Source of the DNA: Actinomadura rudentiformis
GTDB lineage: Bacteria > Actinomycetota > Actinomycetes > Streptosporangiales > Streptosporangiaceae
Assembly (NCBI RefSeq): GCF_008923185.1
Contig: NZ_WBMT01000007.1
Coordinates: forward strand, 1 to 64,000
Length of the DNA stretch: 64,000 nucleotides
Direction: 5' to 3'
In this document: positions 45,241 through 54,840 of the stretch, in pieces
How positions within the stretch are numbered: position 1 is the stretch's first letter
How the letters are laid out: every line of letters begins with the position of its first letter
Program-made: the position numbers and the translations under genes
Notes under the pieces: generated by a model
Database searches by the model: none
Told to the model about the DNA's origin: nothing
The model's input: only the letters and a program-made list of their open reading frames with translations

Positions 45241-46110
45241 GCCGCGATGCCGAGCCCTTGGCGGTCTGGCTGATTGCCCATCCTGATGTCGAGGTGATCT
45301 GCCGGGGGCCGTTCGGGTGCCTATGCTGACGGCGCCCGCGCCGGAGCACCGGATGCGGTCCAGATCGCCGACCGCTTCCACCCTGGCAGAATCTCGCCAA
45401 GGCCGCCGAACGACGCGTCCGCTTCGGCCTGCGCGAACAAGATCCCGCGCCCTCGCCGAAGGGGCCATCAAGCTAAAGTCCGAACCGCCCGAAGCGCCAG
45501 AGCCGTGGTTCGCCGAGCAAACCGGCTGGCACCACGCCATGGTGCATGAACTGCTGGCCGGAGGGCATCCGATCCGGGCGATCGTCCGGCATCTGGGGAC
45601 GGCACACCGTGCAACGCTACGCCCGCGCGATCACCTGGCAAGAGCTGGTCGACGGCCCTGGCAGGCACCGCACGTCAGCATGCTGGACCCGTTCAAACTC
45701 CACCTACACCGGAGCGTCGACTCCGGTTGCGGAACTTCGCCGAGCTCTTCCGGGAGATCAGTGCGCTCGGCTACACCGTTCGCCACTACCTGCGAGCAGC
45801 GCCCCGCCAAGGCGCCGCTCATCCCGCCCCCGCCGACCGGCTGGCTCACCCGCCATCCCGATTCCCTGACCGAGGCCGAACAGCCCCAGCTCAAGGCCAT
45901 ACTGGCCCGCTGTGTCGGGCTCCAGGCCGCCTCCTCCTTCGCCAAAGGGCTCGAGCAGGACCTCGATGCCGTCATCCAGGCTGCCGTTGGAACTCAGGAC
46001 CGGCCGAAGGACGCGTCAACCACATCAGAACGATCAAGAGGCAGATGTTCGGGCGGGCTGGCCTGACACTGGTGCGAAAAGGGGTCCTGCTCACTGCCCA
46101 TGGTGGTTGA
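45241..46110 (+). pseudogene. ISL3-family transposase, 3' part
   Basis: Continues the ISL3 protein after the inserted IS: GRDAEPLAVWLIAHPDVEVI, DAVQIADRFH, LRNFAELFREI, VRHYLRAA and finally VNHIRTIKRQMFGRAGLTLV with RKGVLL before a TGA at 46108-46110. These are the second Asp region and the last Glu region of ISL3 enzymes. The frame is broken at several points. Confidence 0.8.
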
Positions 46111-46261
46111 TTGGGTCAACAAAGGGGGTGCAACCATTCGAGCCGCGCGGGGTTCACCGGACATCAGAGACTTCGATGAACGGGAGCTGGCCGTGATCGC
46201 AACGAGTCCAACGGAACCGCTGGGCGCGGATCGACGAGCTCCAGCCGACGCCTGGTCGGTC

Positions 46262-46669
46262 ATGGAGAAGTTCTATGCGGCAGAGGCCGCTTACATCGCC
46301 AGCGGTGGATACGGCAAGGCCAACTACGCCGAAGTCGCCGCCTACCTGGATCCCGAGGTCGTTCTGCACCAGGCTCCGGGGTTGCCATTCAGCGGAACGG
46401 GGACATGGCGGGGTCACGAGGGCATGGAGCGATTCCTCGCCGCCTTCAGCCAGACCTGGGAATCAATGGAATTCTTGGAACAGCATCACTGGGGCGATGC
46501 AGACACCGTGGTGGTGCACAACCGGGTTCGCTTCCGCGCCCGGGCCACCGGCCGCGAAGTGGAAACCCTGATCTTGCAGCTCATCACCGTCAAAGACGGG
46601 CGCATGCTCGAATGCCGCCCCTTCTACTGGGACGCCGGCGCCATCACCGATGCCTGCACCCCCACCTGA
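46262..46669 (+). CDS. SnoaL-like (NTF2-fold) protein, passenger of the ISL3 element
   Basis: A 135-residue protein starting MEKFYAAEAAYIASGGYGKA. YLDPEVVLHQAPGLPFSGTG and the later ITVKDGRMLECRPFYWDAGA are typical of SnoaL-like polyketide-cyclase/ester-isomerase-fold proteins; most small members have unknown substrates. It lies between the end of the ISL3 transposase and the right terminal repeat, in the same direction, and is intact while the transposase is decayed. An in-frame upstream extension to 46100 has no support. Confidence 0.8.
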   Translation: MEKFYAAEAAYIASGGYGKANYAEVAAYLDPEVVLHQAPGLPFSGTGTWRGHEGMERFLAAFSQTWESMEFLEQHHWGDADTVVVHNRVRFRARATGREVETLILQLITVKDGRMLECRPFYWDAGAITDACTPT

Positions 46670-46773
46670 TCCCCAGCGATGAAAGCAAGCGGCGATCAAC
46701 CACTGTCGATGCATCCCAGCCAGGCCACAACACTCGCAGACCTCGCATCCGTCACGAAATGTGTGCTGGATCC

Positions 46774-47679
46774 GCAAACTCACACCCACAGGTGGCCGAC
46801 CATCCCAACAGCCACCACCGCACGTGAGCTCTATCGGGAGGCGGCAGCGCCGGCCTCGCGCACAGCGCGGCAAGCCGTTTCTCCACCACCAAGCGCCACG
46901 TCAGCGCGTAGCCCCACCCCTCACCTCGCTGCCGAGTCTGTGCCGCGGCCCTGGCGCACCTGGTTAACGAGCACCTTCCGGGACTGTTGACCTTCCACGA
47001 CCTCCTGCGCTCCCATGCCACCGAACACATTCACGCCGACCCCGAACGGCCCGCCGCGTTCTGGATCATTACCTGTACACCGCCACCCTGCGCACCGGCA
47101 TCCATCGGTGGGGGTGACACTCGAAAAGCCAACCATGCGACGGCGTGGGCCTGGTTCGCGAACGAATACCCCGCCTGCTGGCCAGTGAGCGGATGCACGG
47201 GTCGCCACCCACGCCTCGTAACTCCAGGGGTTCATCGAACGACGAGGTCACTGGCGCAGCTGGGCCGCCAGCCGGCACAGCGACGATCGGTTCGGACAGG
47301 CACCACCCCTTGGCTGCGCATCCCCTCGCTGGGCTGCTTCGAAGAGGCCGCCTCCACTGGACCTGTTCGAGCAGCTTGGTGACCTCGCGGGCCGAGCCAC
47401 CGTTCACCTGGACTTCGGCCGCTGGCATACCCGTCGTGGGCGCATTCCGGAAAGCCGCGATCACGACCGGCGGGCGCTGGACCTGGTCGTGCCGCCGGAT
47501 ACCGGCTCGGGGAGATCGAGCGCTCAATGATCTGTCAGTACGAGCAGACCCTCGCGTACTCGCGATCAGGAGGGAGAGCGGTGATTGAGGCGAGCGCGCT
47601 CCGGTCTGATCCAGGCAACTACCGGCTCTCGCCAAGGTTCCGGCCGGAAAGTGGGCGCGGGCACGGCGTCTGGGTGTCG
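46774..47679. other. Decayed coding region
   Basis: Protein-like phrases appear in changing frames on the plus strand, such as PGLLTFHDLLRSHATEHIHA with DPERPAAF, DHYLYTATLRTGIHRWG, and VHLDFGRWHTRRGRIPESRD near 47410. No single intact frame exists. It may be the remains of the gene into which the ISL3 element jumped or an older insertion. Family not recognised. Confidence 0.45.
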
Positions 47680-49737
47680 TCAGAGGTAGTCGGCTATCAG
47701 GGTGGCGAACTCTTCGGGGGTTTTGATCTGTACTTCCAGCTTTTCGGCTTTGGCCTTCTTGGAGCCTGCCTTGTCGCCGGCTACCAGGAGGGAGGTGCGG
47801 GCGGAGACTGAGGAGGAGGCCTTGCCGCCGGCGCGTTCGATGAGCTCGTTCATCTCGTTGCGGGAGAGATCGGCCAGCGGGCCGGACATGGCGCCGGTCA
47901 CGACGACGGACATGCCGGCCAGGGGGAGGCCGGCCGATGGTTCCTCGGTGGGGGCGGTGGCGCCGGGTTCGGTCATGGTGAGGCCTGCGGCGATGAGCTT
48001 GTCGATAAGGGGTGCCAGCTCGGCGATCTCTTCGACCAGGACGGGGGCCTTTTCGGGGCCGATGCCGTCGACCTGCTGGAAGGCCTCGGCATCGGCGGCG
48101 CGGATGGCTTCCATGGTGGCGAAGTGGCGGGCTATGCGGCGGGACATGGAACGGCCTGTGCCGCGGACGCCCAGGGCGCAGAAGACCTTGTTGAGGGGTT
48201 CGGCCTTGGCCTGCTCGATGGCGGCCAGGAGGTTGTCGGTGCTGATCTCGCCCATGCGGTCGAGCGCGAGGAGTTGGTCGCGGGTGACGGAGAAGAGGTC
48301 GCCGAAGTCGGTGATCAGGCCGGCTTCGACGAGCTGGTCGATGCGGTTTTCGCCGAGGCCCTCGATGTCGAGCTGGTCGCGGCCCACGGCGTAGCGGACG
48401 GAGGCGATGGCGTGGCAGGTGCGGCCGCGGACGCAGCGCCAGCGTTTTTGGGAGTCATCGATCGCGTCGCCGCAGCGTGGGCACGTTGAGGGGATGTGGA
48501 TGGGCGTCTCGTCGCCGGTGCGGAGGTGCGTGACGGGGGCCTCCACGCGGGGGATGACGTCGCCGGCCTTGTAGACGGTCACGTGGTCGCCGACCATCAG
48601 GTCGCGGCGGGCGATGTCGCCGGCGTTGTGGAGGGTGGCGTAGGTGATGACCGAGCCGTCGACCTCGACGGGCTCCAGGACGGCGCGGGGGGCGATGATG
48701 CCGGTGCGGCCCACGTTCCACTCGACGGAGAGGAGCTTGGTGATCTTTTCGACGGCGGGGAGTTTGTAGGCGACCGCCCAGCGGGGGGCTCGGGAGGACA
48801 GACCGGCCTTCTCCTGGTCGGCGGCGAGGTCGGCCTTGATGACGATGCCGTCGATGCCGAAGGCGAGCTCGGCGCGGAGGGCGGCGATCTTGTCTACGTG
48901 TTCCCGGACCTGGGTGATGGTCGTGCAGGTGATGGCCCCGGCGGGGGTGGCCGCGCTGGTCTGCACGCCGAGCCCGGCGGCGAGCTCCATGATCTGACTG
49001 TGGGGCAGCGTGCCGAGGCGCTCGGTCAGGTCGGCCGGCGAGGTGGGGAGCGGGAGGGCGCCGTAGGCGAAGAAGGTCATCTCGACCTGGTACGGACGGT
49101 CCTTGGCGCGGAGGGAGCCCGCCGCGGCACTGCGGGGGTTGGCGAACTCGGGGCCGCCGTGCACGACCCGGGAGGCGTTGGCGGCCTCGAACTGCTCGCG
49201 GGTCATCAGCACCTCGCCGCGGAACTCCACGGTCAGCGGCTCGTTCAGCCGGGAAGGGAGGCCGAGGATCGTGCCGATCGCGTGCGAGACGTCCTCACCG
49301 GCGGCGCCGTCCCCGCGGGTGACGAGCTGGACGAGGCGGCCGTCGCGGTAGCGAGCCGAGATCGCCAGGCCGTCCAGCTTGGGCTCGACGCTCCATACGG
49401 CGACCGGGCGGTCCAGCCTGCGTTCCAGCCCTGCGGCCCAGGAGGTGAGGTCGTCGGCGCCGAAGACGTTGTCCAGGCTGAGCATCGGGATCGTGTGCGG
49501 CACGTCGCCGATCACCGCGCCGCCCGCGACCTTGCCGGTGGGAGAGTCGGGCAGCACGTGCTCAGGATGCGCCTGCTCGTAGGCGGCGATGCCGCGCACC
49601 AACCGGTCGAACGCGTCGTCGTCCAATGGGGAGTCGCCCTCGCCGTAGTAGGCGGCCGCGGCGGTGATCGCGGTCTGCACGGCGGCGGCGTAGGCAGCCT
49701 GATCGTCGATCTCGGTGAACCCCGGAGCGTTCGTCAT
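47680..49737 (-). CDS. ligA: NAD-dependent DNA ligase
   Basis: A 685-residue full-length LigA. Order: Ia domain ([20 protein letters not shown]), adenylation domain with [13 protein letters not shown] (AMP-lysine), OB fold ([20 protein letters not shown]), zinc finger CPRCGD…[10 protein letters not shown], helix-hairpin-helix ([20 protein letters not shown]) and BRCT ([20 protein letters not shown]). It seals nicks using NAD. LigA is normally essential and single; with no gatCAB-type neighbours seen here, I cannot tell whether this is the housekeeping copy or a paralogue. Divergent from the M28-like gene. Confidence 0.95.
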   Translation of the reverse strand: MTNAPGFTEIDDQAAYAAAVQTAITAAAAYYGEGDSPLDDDAFDRLVRGIAAYEQAHPEHVLPDSPTGKVAGGAVIGDVPHTIPMLSLDNVFGADDLTSWAAGLERRLDRPVAVWSVEPKLDGLAISARYRDGRLVQLVTRGDGAAGEDVSHAIGTILGLPSRLNEPLTVEFRGEVLMTREQFEAANASRVVHGGPEFANPRSAAAGSLRAKDRPYQVEMTFFAYGALPLPTSPADLTERLGTLPHSQIMELAAGLGVQTSAATPAGAITCTTITQVREHVDKIAALRAELAFGIDGIVIKADLAADQEKAGLSSRAPRWAVAYKLPAVEKITKLLSVEWNVGRTGIIAPRAVLEPVEVDGSVITYATLHNAGDIARRDLMVGDHVTVYKAGDVIPRVEAPVTHLRTGDETPIHIPSTCPRCGDAIDDSQKRWRCVRGRTCHAIASVRYAVGRDQLDIEGLGENRIDQLVEAGLITDFGDLFSVTRDQLLALDRMGEISTDNLLAAIEQAKAEPLNKVFCALGVRGTGRSMSRRIARHFATMEAIRAADAEAFQQVDGIGPEKAPVLVEEIAELAPLIDKLIAAGLTMTEPGATAPTEEPSAGLPLAGMSVVVTGAMSGPLADLSRNEMNELIERAGGKASSSVSARTSLLVAGDKAGSKKAKAEKLEVQIKTPEEFATLIADYL

Positions 49738-49888
49738 GACCACATCATGCCGGTTGGGTACGACAATTTGCCCAGGTCGGAGGCCATGCTCAACGTCCCT
49801 GGCGGCTGGTGTCCAGACCCGCCCGATCACGCGAATGCGCTGGCCGGCGAAAGGTCGGCAGTACGGTCGTGGCGCAGGGGGACTCATC

Positions 49889-51322
49889 ATGGCCGCTTAC
49901 CATCGGCGACGGTTTCTGGCTTGTGCGGCGGGGGCGGCGCTTGCCGGGCTCGGTCCGGCGAAGGCCCCGGAGTTGGTCAGTGCGCGCACGCTCTTCCGCT
50001 GGGTCGAAGAGATGTCCGACCTCGGCCCGCGCTTCACCGGGAGCCAGGCCCACCGCCGCTATCTTCGCCAGGTTGAGCGGCAGCTGGAGTCGTACGGGTT
50101 GAACGTGCGGCGCCATCCCGTTCCCCTCGACCAGTGGGAAGCGCGATCGTGGTCCCTCAAGGTGACCGACGCCGGCGGCCTCACTCACCAGGTCCCGGTG
50201 GCCTACTACCGCCCGTACTCCGGGGAGACGCCGGCAGGTGGCGTACGAGGTGGGCTGGTCGATGTCAAAGCCGGTCAGGCGGCCGACTATCAGGGGAAGG
50301 ACGTTCGCGGCCGGATCGTGGTGGCCGACTATCCGATCACGCCGGGCGGCGCGATCTCCGCTCTCGCGGGCCACCTCAAGCTGGCGCCGGAGCTCAGCGC
50401 CGAGAACTACACGCGGGTCTGGCAGGCGACACCGGCGCAGCTCAGCCTCGACCTCGCCAGGCGGAACGGCGCGATCGCGATGGTCGACATCATGGATCTG
50501 GCGCCCGAACACGCCCGCGGGCAGTACTCGCCCCATCAGCAGCCGCAGACCGGCCTGCCCACGCTCCACCTCGACCGTGTCCAGGGGCGCCGCCTCCGCG
50601 ATCTCATGAACGCGGGTCCCGTCACCGCCACCCTCACGCTCAGGGCGTCCAGGAAGAACAGCACGATCGACTACCTGACCGCCGAGCTCAAGGGCGGCGG
50701 CGCGCTGCCGGGAGCCATCATGGTCGGGACGCATACCGACGGGCAGAACGCGATCGAGGAGAACGGCGTGCCCGCCATCCTGGCGCTCGCGGGGTATTTC
50801 GCGCGCGTGGCCCGGGCCGAGCGACCGCGCGACATCATCTTCGTCTTCTCGCCCAACCACATGAACTCGCACCAGGACACGCCCGATCTGAGCGCGTGGC
50901 TGAAGCGGAACGGCGAGATCCGGAGCCGGATCGCGGCGTCCCTCGTTCCCGAGCACCTCGGCGCGCTCGGCTGGGCAGAGGATCCGGCGACCGGAGCGTA
51001 CGGCCCGACCGGACGATCCGAGCCAGCCGTGATCGGCACCGGCAACAGCGCCGCCCTGACGGCCCTCGCCATCGACCAGGTCAAGCGGGACGGCTTGGAG
51101 CGGACGGCGGTGCTCAAACCGTTCAACAACGGTCTCTACGGCGAGGCCACGTACCCGTACCGGCTCGGCATCCCCACTGCGACGCTGATCAGCGGCCCGG
51201 CCTACCTCGTCCAGGTCGCCCGCGACGGCCATCTCGACAAGATCGATCCCGGTCTCATGCACCGCCAGACGGTCTTCCTTTCCCGGCTGCTGGCCAGGAT
51301 GCTCGCGCTCCCCGCCTATTGA
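49889..51322 (+). CDS. Exported M28-like peptidase
   Basis: A 477-residue protein with a Tat-like N-terminus ([19 protein letters not shown]). The early [20 protein letters not shown] and [20 protein letters not shown] match M28 aminopeptidases; a PA-like inserted domain follows; [20 protein letters not shown] gives the first zinc histidine and aspartate, and [20 protein letters not shown] corresponds to the later metal region. The last metal histidine is not obvious, so activity is uncertain. AGGGGG precedes the ATG. Its stop codon is the first unit of a 24-bp tandem repeat. Confidence 0.7.
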   Translation: MAAYHRRRFLACAAGAALAGLGPAKAPELVSARTLFRWVEEMSDLGPRFTGSQAHRRYLRQVERQLESYGLNVRRHPVPLDQWEARSWSLKVTDAGGLTHQVPVAYYRPYSGETPAGGVRGGLVDVKAGQAADYQGKDVRGRIVVADYPITPGGAISALAGHLKLAPELSAENYTRVWQATPAQLSLDLARRNGAIAMVDIMDLAPEHARGQYSPHQQPQTGLPTLHLDRVQGRRLRDLMNAGPVTATLTLRASRKNSTIDYLTAELKGGGALPGAIMVGTHTDGQNAIEENGVPAILALAGYFARVARAERPRDIIFVFSPNHMNSHQDTPDLSAWLKRNGEIRSRIAASLVPEHLGALGWAEDPATGAYGPTGRSEPAVIGTGNSAALTALAIDQVKRDGLERTAVLKPFNNGLYGEATYPYRLGIPTATLISGPAYLVQVARDGHLDKIDPGLMHRQTVFLSRLLARMLALPAY

Positions 51323-51408
51323 GCGCCTGCCTGCCGGGCCTATTGAGCGCCTGCCTGCCGGGCCTATTGAGCGCCTGCCTGCCGGCCTACTGAGGGCCTG
51401 CCTGCCGG
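51314..51408. repeat. 24-bp tandem repeat spanning both convergent stop codons
   Basis: Four copies of a unit beginning GCCTATTGAGCGCCTGCCTG. The first contains the TGA of the M28-like gene; the last, GCCTACTGAGGGCC-type, contains the TAG of the SIS gene on the other strand. The copies are nearly identical. Confidence 0.9.
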
Positions 51409-52157
51409 TGGAACGACGAGAGCACCTCGGCCGCGCCCGTGAGCTCGGGGATGCGGTGCCGGTAGCGCTCCAGCAGGCCACGGTTGACCGCGTCGCCGCC
51501 GGGCACGTTGGCGCTGACCCAGCGCGGCGGCTCGACACCGCGTTCGGCAGCGAGATCGTCGAGGTCGGCCAGCAGCCGCGACCAGGCGTACGACGCCAAG
51601 ATCGTGGACACCGCGGCGGTCCTCGGGGCACCCGCGGGATGGACGACGTCGCCCGGTGGCACGGTCGTGTCGATCACGACCGTGGCGTGGTCAGCGAGCA
51701 TGGTCTCCGTACGGGCGGCGGCTCGTATCGACGCCTTGGGCGACGTCACCGCGATCACCGGCACGCCCAGCGCCGCGCACTCCTGGGCGATCTCGACCGG
51801 GTAGGGGTTGCGGCCGCTCGTCGAGAAGACCACGGCGACGTCCGGCGGGGCGGGCGACGCGGCCTGGACGACCGTGCGGCCGAGCCCCTCCTGCCGTTCG
51901 GCGCGGGTGCTGCGCAGGGCGTCCGGCAGCGGGAGCACCGCCGGGTCCCACATCGGCCGCACCAGGGCCAGCCCGCCAGCCCGGTAGAACGTCTCGAAGA
52001 CGAGCGCGAGTGAATGCCCGGAGCCGGCCACGTGCACGATGCCGTCGGCCTCGACGGTGTCGAGGAGCAGGGCCGCCGCCGTGGAGATCGCCTTCGCGGA
52101 CCGCGCGTCGAGCTCGTCGAGCAGCGCACGGACCCGCTCAGGGAAGATCTCAGGCAT
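51387..52157 (-). CDS. SIS-domain sugar-phosphate isomerase-like protein
   Basis: A 256-residue protein with one sugar isomerase (SIS) fold: DGIVHVAGSGHSLALVFETF is the phosphosugar loop, DVAVVFSTSGRNPYPVEIAQ the second, and VIAVTSPKAS the third strand. Such proteins act on phosphosugars made by the PTS. It overlaps the upstream IIA gene by 8 bp, so it works downstream of that transporter. The C-terminal residues RQAGPQ are encoded by the tandem repeat. Confidence 0.85.
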   Translation of the reverse strand: MPEIFPERVRALLDELDARSAKAISTAAALLLDTVEADGIVHVAGSGHSLALVFETFYRAGGLALVRPMWDPAVLPLPDALRSTRAERQEGLGRTVVQAASPAPPDVAVVFSTSGRNPYPVEIAQECAALGVPVIAVTSPKASIRAAARTETMLADHATVVIDTTVPPGDVVHPAGAPRTAAVSTILASYAWSRLLADLDDLAAERGVEPPRWVSANVPGGDAVNRGLLERYRHRIPELTGAAEVLSSFHRQAGPQ

Positions 52158-52587
52158 CGGGAAGGGCCCCCTTCAGCTCACCGGCCAGGGCGTCGTGGTC
52201 GGCCGCCGCGCGGAGCCGGTCGGCCAGCCCGCCCGAAAGCGCCCGGGCCAGGCGGGAAAGCGAGGCGACGTGCGCGTCCGGGCCGGGGGTGCAGAACGCG
52301 AGCAGCAGATCGACCGGGTCGTTGTCCCGATGGCCGAACTCCACCGGCGTGGCCAGCCGCGTCACCGCGACGCCCACTCCCAGCCCGCCGTCCTCGGGAC
52401 GGGCGTGCACCAGCGCCAGCCCCTTGGTGAGCACGATGTACGGGCCGTTCTGCTCGACGACTTTGACGCATGCGTCCGGATAGTCCGGTCCCGCGACGCC
52501 CAGCTCGACCAGCGCGACGGCTGCCTCGCGGACCGCGGCCCGCCAGTCGGCGGCCACCACGGCGTCGCGTGCCCCGACCTCCGTCAT
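52150..52587 (-). CDS. PTS IIA component (mannitol/fructose/ascorbate type)
   Basis: A 145-residue IIA domain. NGPYIVLTKGLALVHARPED contains the phosphorylated histidine; VDLLLAFCTPGPDAHVASLS is the second conserved block. It takes phosphate from HPr and passes it to IIB. The start (ATG 52587) overlaps the IIB stop by four bases; its end overlaps the SIS gene. An ATG nine bases upstream is also possible. Confidence 0.85.
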   Translation of the reverse strand: MTEVGARDAVVAADWRAAVREAAVALVELGVAGPDYPDACVKVVEQNGPYIVLTKGLALVHARPEDGGLGVGVAVTRLATPVEFGHRDNDPVDLLLAFCTPGPDAHVASLSRLARALSGGLADRLRAAADHDALAGELKGALPDA

Positions 52588-52886
52588 ACCAGCCATCCCT
52601 TCTCGCTGAGCGCCACCCGCAGCTGCTCCTCCAGGCCCTCCTTGTCGAGGAAGTCGCTGATCGTGATGACGATGGGGGCCAGGTCGGCGATCTCGCCGGT
52701 GTGCATGCCCTGGCCGATGATGACGTCGGCGGTCATGCCGCGCGCGGTCGAGACGTCGGTGTTCTCCACGCGGGCGTCCACGCCGAGCGCGCTCAGCGCG
52801 TCCTCCGCCGTCATCTTCAGCATGAGGCTGGACCCCATGCCGACGCCACAGACGGCGAGCACGTCGAGTCTCCGGTCCAGTGCCAT
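52584..52886 (-). CDS. PTS IIB component (lactose/ascorbate type)
   Basis: A 100-residue IIB protein: LDVLAVCGVGMGSSLMLKMT carries the phosphorylated cysteine in its P-loop, and DVIIGQGMHTGEIADLAPIV is the second half. It phosphorylates sugar carried by the membrane IIC. No IIC gene is present on either side, which is unusual. A short tandem GTGTACGGAGG repeat lies directly upstream. Confidence 0.85.
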   Translation of the reverse strand: MALDRRLDVLAVCGVGMGSSLMLKMTAEDALSALGVDARVENTDVSTARGMTADVIIGQGMHTGEIADLAPIVITISDFLDKEGLEEQLRVALSEKGWLV

Positions 52887-53228
52887 TCTTCACTCCTGTG
52901 TGTACGGAGGTGGGTGTACGGAGGCAGGTGTACGGAGGGCCGCTTGATCAGCACGTGCACCGGCAGACTGAGACAAGAATGGTTAATACCTCTTCGCGGG
53001 GCAGGTGCCGACGACTGCGAGGGTACGCAGCCATTCCCAAACTGGTCAATACCACTTTCACCGGGGCGGCCGCCTCGCCGGCCACCGGCCCCTCGGGCAC
53101 CCCTGATCAGATCAGCGATCATCGGGTAGACCGGTATACGTGGTGCAGAACACCGGGAACGTCCGATGAGCAGATACGTCCGATGAGCAGCGTGGATGAG
53201 CAGAGTGGATGAGCAGCGTGAACGTCTG
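52887..53228. other. Intergenic region with short tandem repeats
   Basis: GTGTACGGAGG occurs three times at about 52899-52938, next to the IIB start, and could be a regulator site or multiple ribosome sites. Near 53160-53220, GATGAGCAG recurs five times. No gene or membrane IIC remnant is visible. Confidence 0.5.
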
Positions 53229-54020
53229 ATGGGTTCATGGACTGCGCTCAGTCCCCGGCGACGCGTGCTCGTGGGCGGGGTGGTGCTCGCGGTCCTCGCG
53301 GTCGCGGTCGTCATGGGCGTCCGGGCCGTGCTGCCCGGAGCCGACGACCGCGAGGTCGCACAGGACCGGCCGGGCCCTGTGCTGCTCATCCCCGGCTATG
53401 GCGGCGGTGTGGGCGGCATGCGGATCCTCGCCGAACGGCTGCGCCAGGAGGGGCGCCAGGCCGAGCTCGTTCAGCTGCCCGGGGATGGACGCGGCGATCT
53501 GCGGGAGCAGGCTCGGACGGTCGATCGTTACGTGGCCGACGCGCTGCGCGGAGGCGCTCCGTCCGTCGATCTCGTGGGCCACTCTGCGGGCGGGGTCGTG
53601 GCGCGGCTCTGGGCCCAGGAGCACGGCGGTGCAGGGAAGGCCCGCCGCATGGTCACGCTGGGTTCGCCACACCACGGGGCCGAGCTCGCCACGGCTGGGT
53701 CCGCATTGGGCGTCGCGTGCCCGGCGGCCTGCCAGCAGCTCGTGCCGGGAAGCTCGTTGCTGCGCAGGCTCGGCGACGATGCGCCTGAACGGCCCGCGCT
53801 CATGTCCGTTTGGACGACACGGGACGAGACCGTGACACCCCCTACGTCATCACGCCTGAACGGTGACGCCGTCAACGTTGAGCTCCAGTCCATCTGCCCC
53901 AGTGCGCGAACCGACCACAGCCAGCTGCCGTCGGATCCTCAGGTCGTCGGGATCGTGCTGCGCGCGCTCGGCACCGGCCCGTTCGAGGCCCCGAAGAGCT
54001 GCGGCCCACTCAACTCGTGA
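53229..54020 (+). CDS. Membrane-anchored or secreted lipase-like alpha/beta hydrolase
   Basis: A 263-residue protein. One N-terminal hydrophobic segment (VLVGGVVLAVLAVAVVMGV) acts as anchor or signal. The hydrolase domain opens VLLIPGYGGGVGGMRILAER, has the nucleophile elbow in VDLVGHSAGGVVARLWAQEH, TLGSPHHGAELA as in triacylglycerol lipases, the acid after SVWTTRDETV, and the histidine in ARTDHSQLPSDPQV. An upstream in-frame ATG at 53196 lies in a tandem repeat and is less likely. Converges on the ABC permease with an 11-bp overlap. Confidence 0.8.
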   Translation: MGSWTALSPRRRVLVGGVVLAVLAVAVVMGVRAVLPGADDREVAQDRPGPVLLIPGYGGGVGGMRILAERLRQEGRQAELVQLPGDGRGDLREQARTVDRYVADALRGGAPSVDLVGHSAGGVVARLWAQEHGGAGKARRMVTLGSPHHGAELATAGSALGVACPAACQQLVPGSSLLRRLGDDAPERPALMSVWTTRDETVTPPTSSRLNGDAVNVELQSICPSARTDHSQLPSDPQVVGIVLRALGTGPFEAPKSCGPLNS

Positions 54021-54840
54021 CGTCGCGGGTGGCGAAGTTGGCCCAGGAAGCCGCCAGCAGGACGCCCACATAGACCGCCTGCAGCGCCAGGCCACGTTCG
54101 ATGTCCCGCCACAGGATCGGGTCGCGGAAGAAGTCGACCCAGGCCAGCCAGTAGCGAGTCAGGAGATAGGGCTGAACGGACGCCGCCGCGTCCAGGGTCA
54201 CGAGGACCTGGCTGGTGACGAGGGCCGCGAGCGCGCCCAATGCGGCCGCCAGGGGCGAGTCGGTGAACGTGGAGAGGAACAGGGCCAGCGCACCGACACC
54301 GAGCATGGAGAACCCGATGTAGAGCACGGTGTAGGTGATGCGGAGGGCCACCTGGACGTCCGAGAGGCCCGTCCCCGAGACCGAGGTGATCAGCTCGGAT
54401 CCGGCGAGCGCCGACGCCGGCTCGGTGCCGAAGATCGCGACGCCGATGGCGTACGAGGTGGCGGCGACGGCCACGACCGCGAGCATCACGTACGCGGTGA
54501 GCGCGATGAGCTTGGCCACCAGGAGCCGGGTACGCCCCACCGGCCGCAGCAGCAGGTAGCGCAGCATGCCGGAGCCCGCTTCACCCGCGATGGAGTCACC
54601 GCCGACCACAGCGACCGACACCGGCAGGAACAGCGGCAGCACCATGGCGAGCGCGGCCGCCGGATAGAGCGAGCCGTTCGACAGGACGGCGGACAGGAAG
54701 GTCGGCCCCTCCCCCGGCGGCGGCGCGACCTCGGTGACGCCCAGGAAGATCGCGACGATGGCCGGCAGGCCGCACAGCAGGGCCAGCGACACCCAGGTAC
54801 GCGGGCGGCGCACGAGCTTGGCCAGTTCGGTGACGATCAT
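54010..54840 (-). CDS. ABC-2 type transporter permease
   Basis: A 276-residue membrane protein with six hydrophobic segments, opening MIVTELAKLVRRPRTWVSLA and containing SIAGEAGSGMLRYLLLRPVG, the loop typical of ABC-2 exporters before the fourth helix (VGRTRLLVAKLIALTAYVML). It overlaps the ATPase gene by four bases and is its partner. Substrate not evident. Confidence 0.85.
   Translation of the reverse strand: MIVTELAKLVRRPRTWVSLALLCGLPAIVAIFLGVTEVAPPPGEGPTFLSAVLSNGSLYPAAALAMVLPLFLPVSVAVVGGDSIAGEAGSGMLRYLLLRPVGRTRLLVAKLIALTAYVMLAVVAVAATSYAIGVAIFGTEPASALAGSELITSVSGTGLSDVQVALRITYTVLYIGFSMLGVGALALFLSTFTDSPLAAALGALAALVTSQVLVTLDAAASVQPYLLTRYWLAWVDFFRDPILWRDIERGLALQAVYVGVLLAASWANFATRDVTS

Larger units (their letters stand above)
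43834..46773. mobile_element. ISL3-family element with SnoaL-like passenger, interrupted by an IS5-type element
   Basis: Inverted repeats of 27 bp (24 identical): left starts GGATCTGGCACACATTTCGC at 43834-43860; right, read inward, GGATCCAGCACACATTTCGT at 46747-46773. The flanks GCAAGCTC (43826-43833) and GCAAACTC (46774-46781) match 7 of 8, as expected of the ISL3 8-bp target duplication. Inside: a decayed ISL3 transposase split by another IS, and an intact SnoaL-like gene. Confidence 0.8.

Noticed and set aside
47527..47811. Plus-strand frame with a hydrophobic glycine-rich end near 47700
   Set aside because: It overlaps the 3' end of ligA on the other strand and reads as its shadow.
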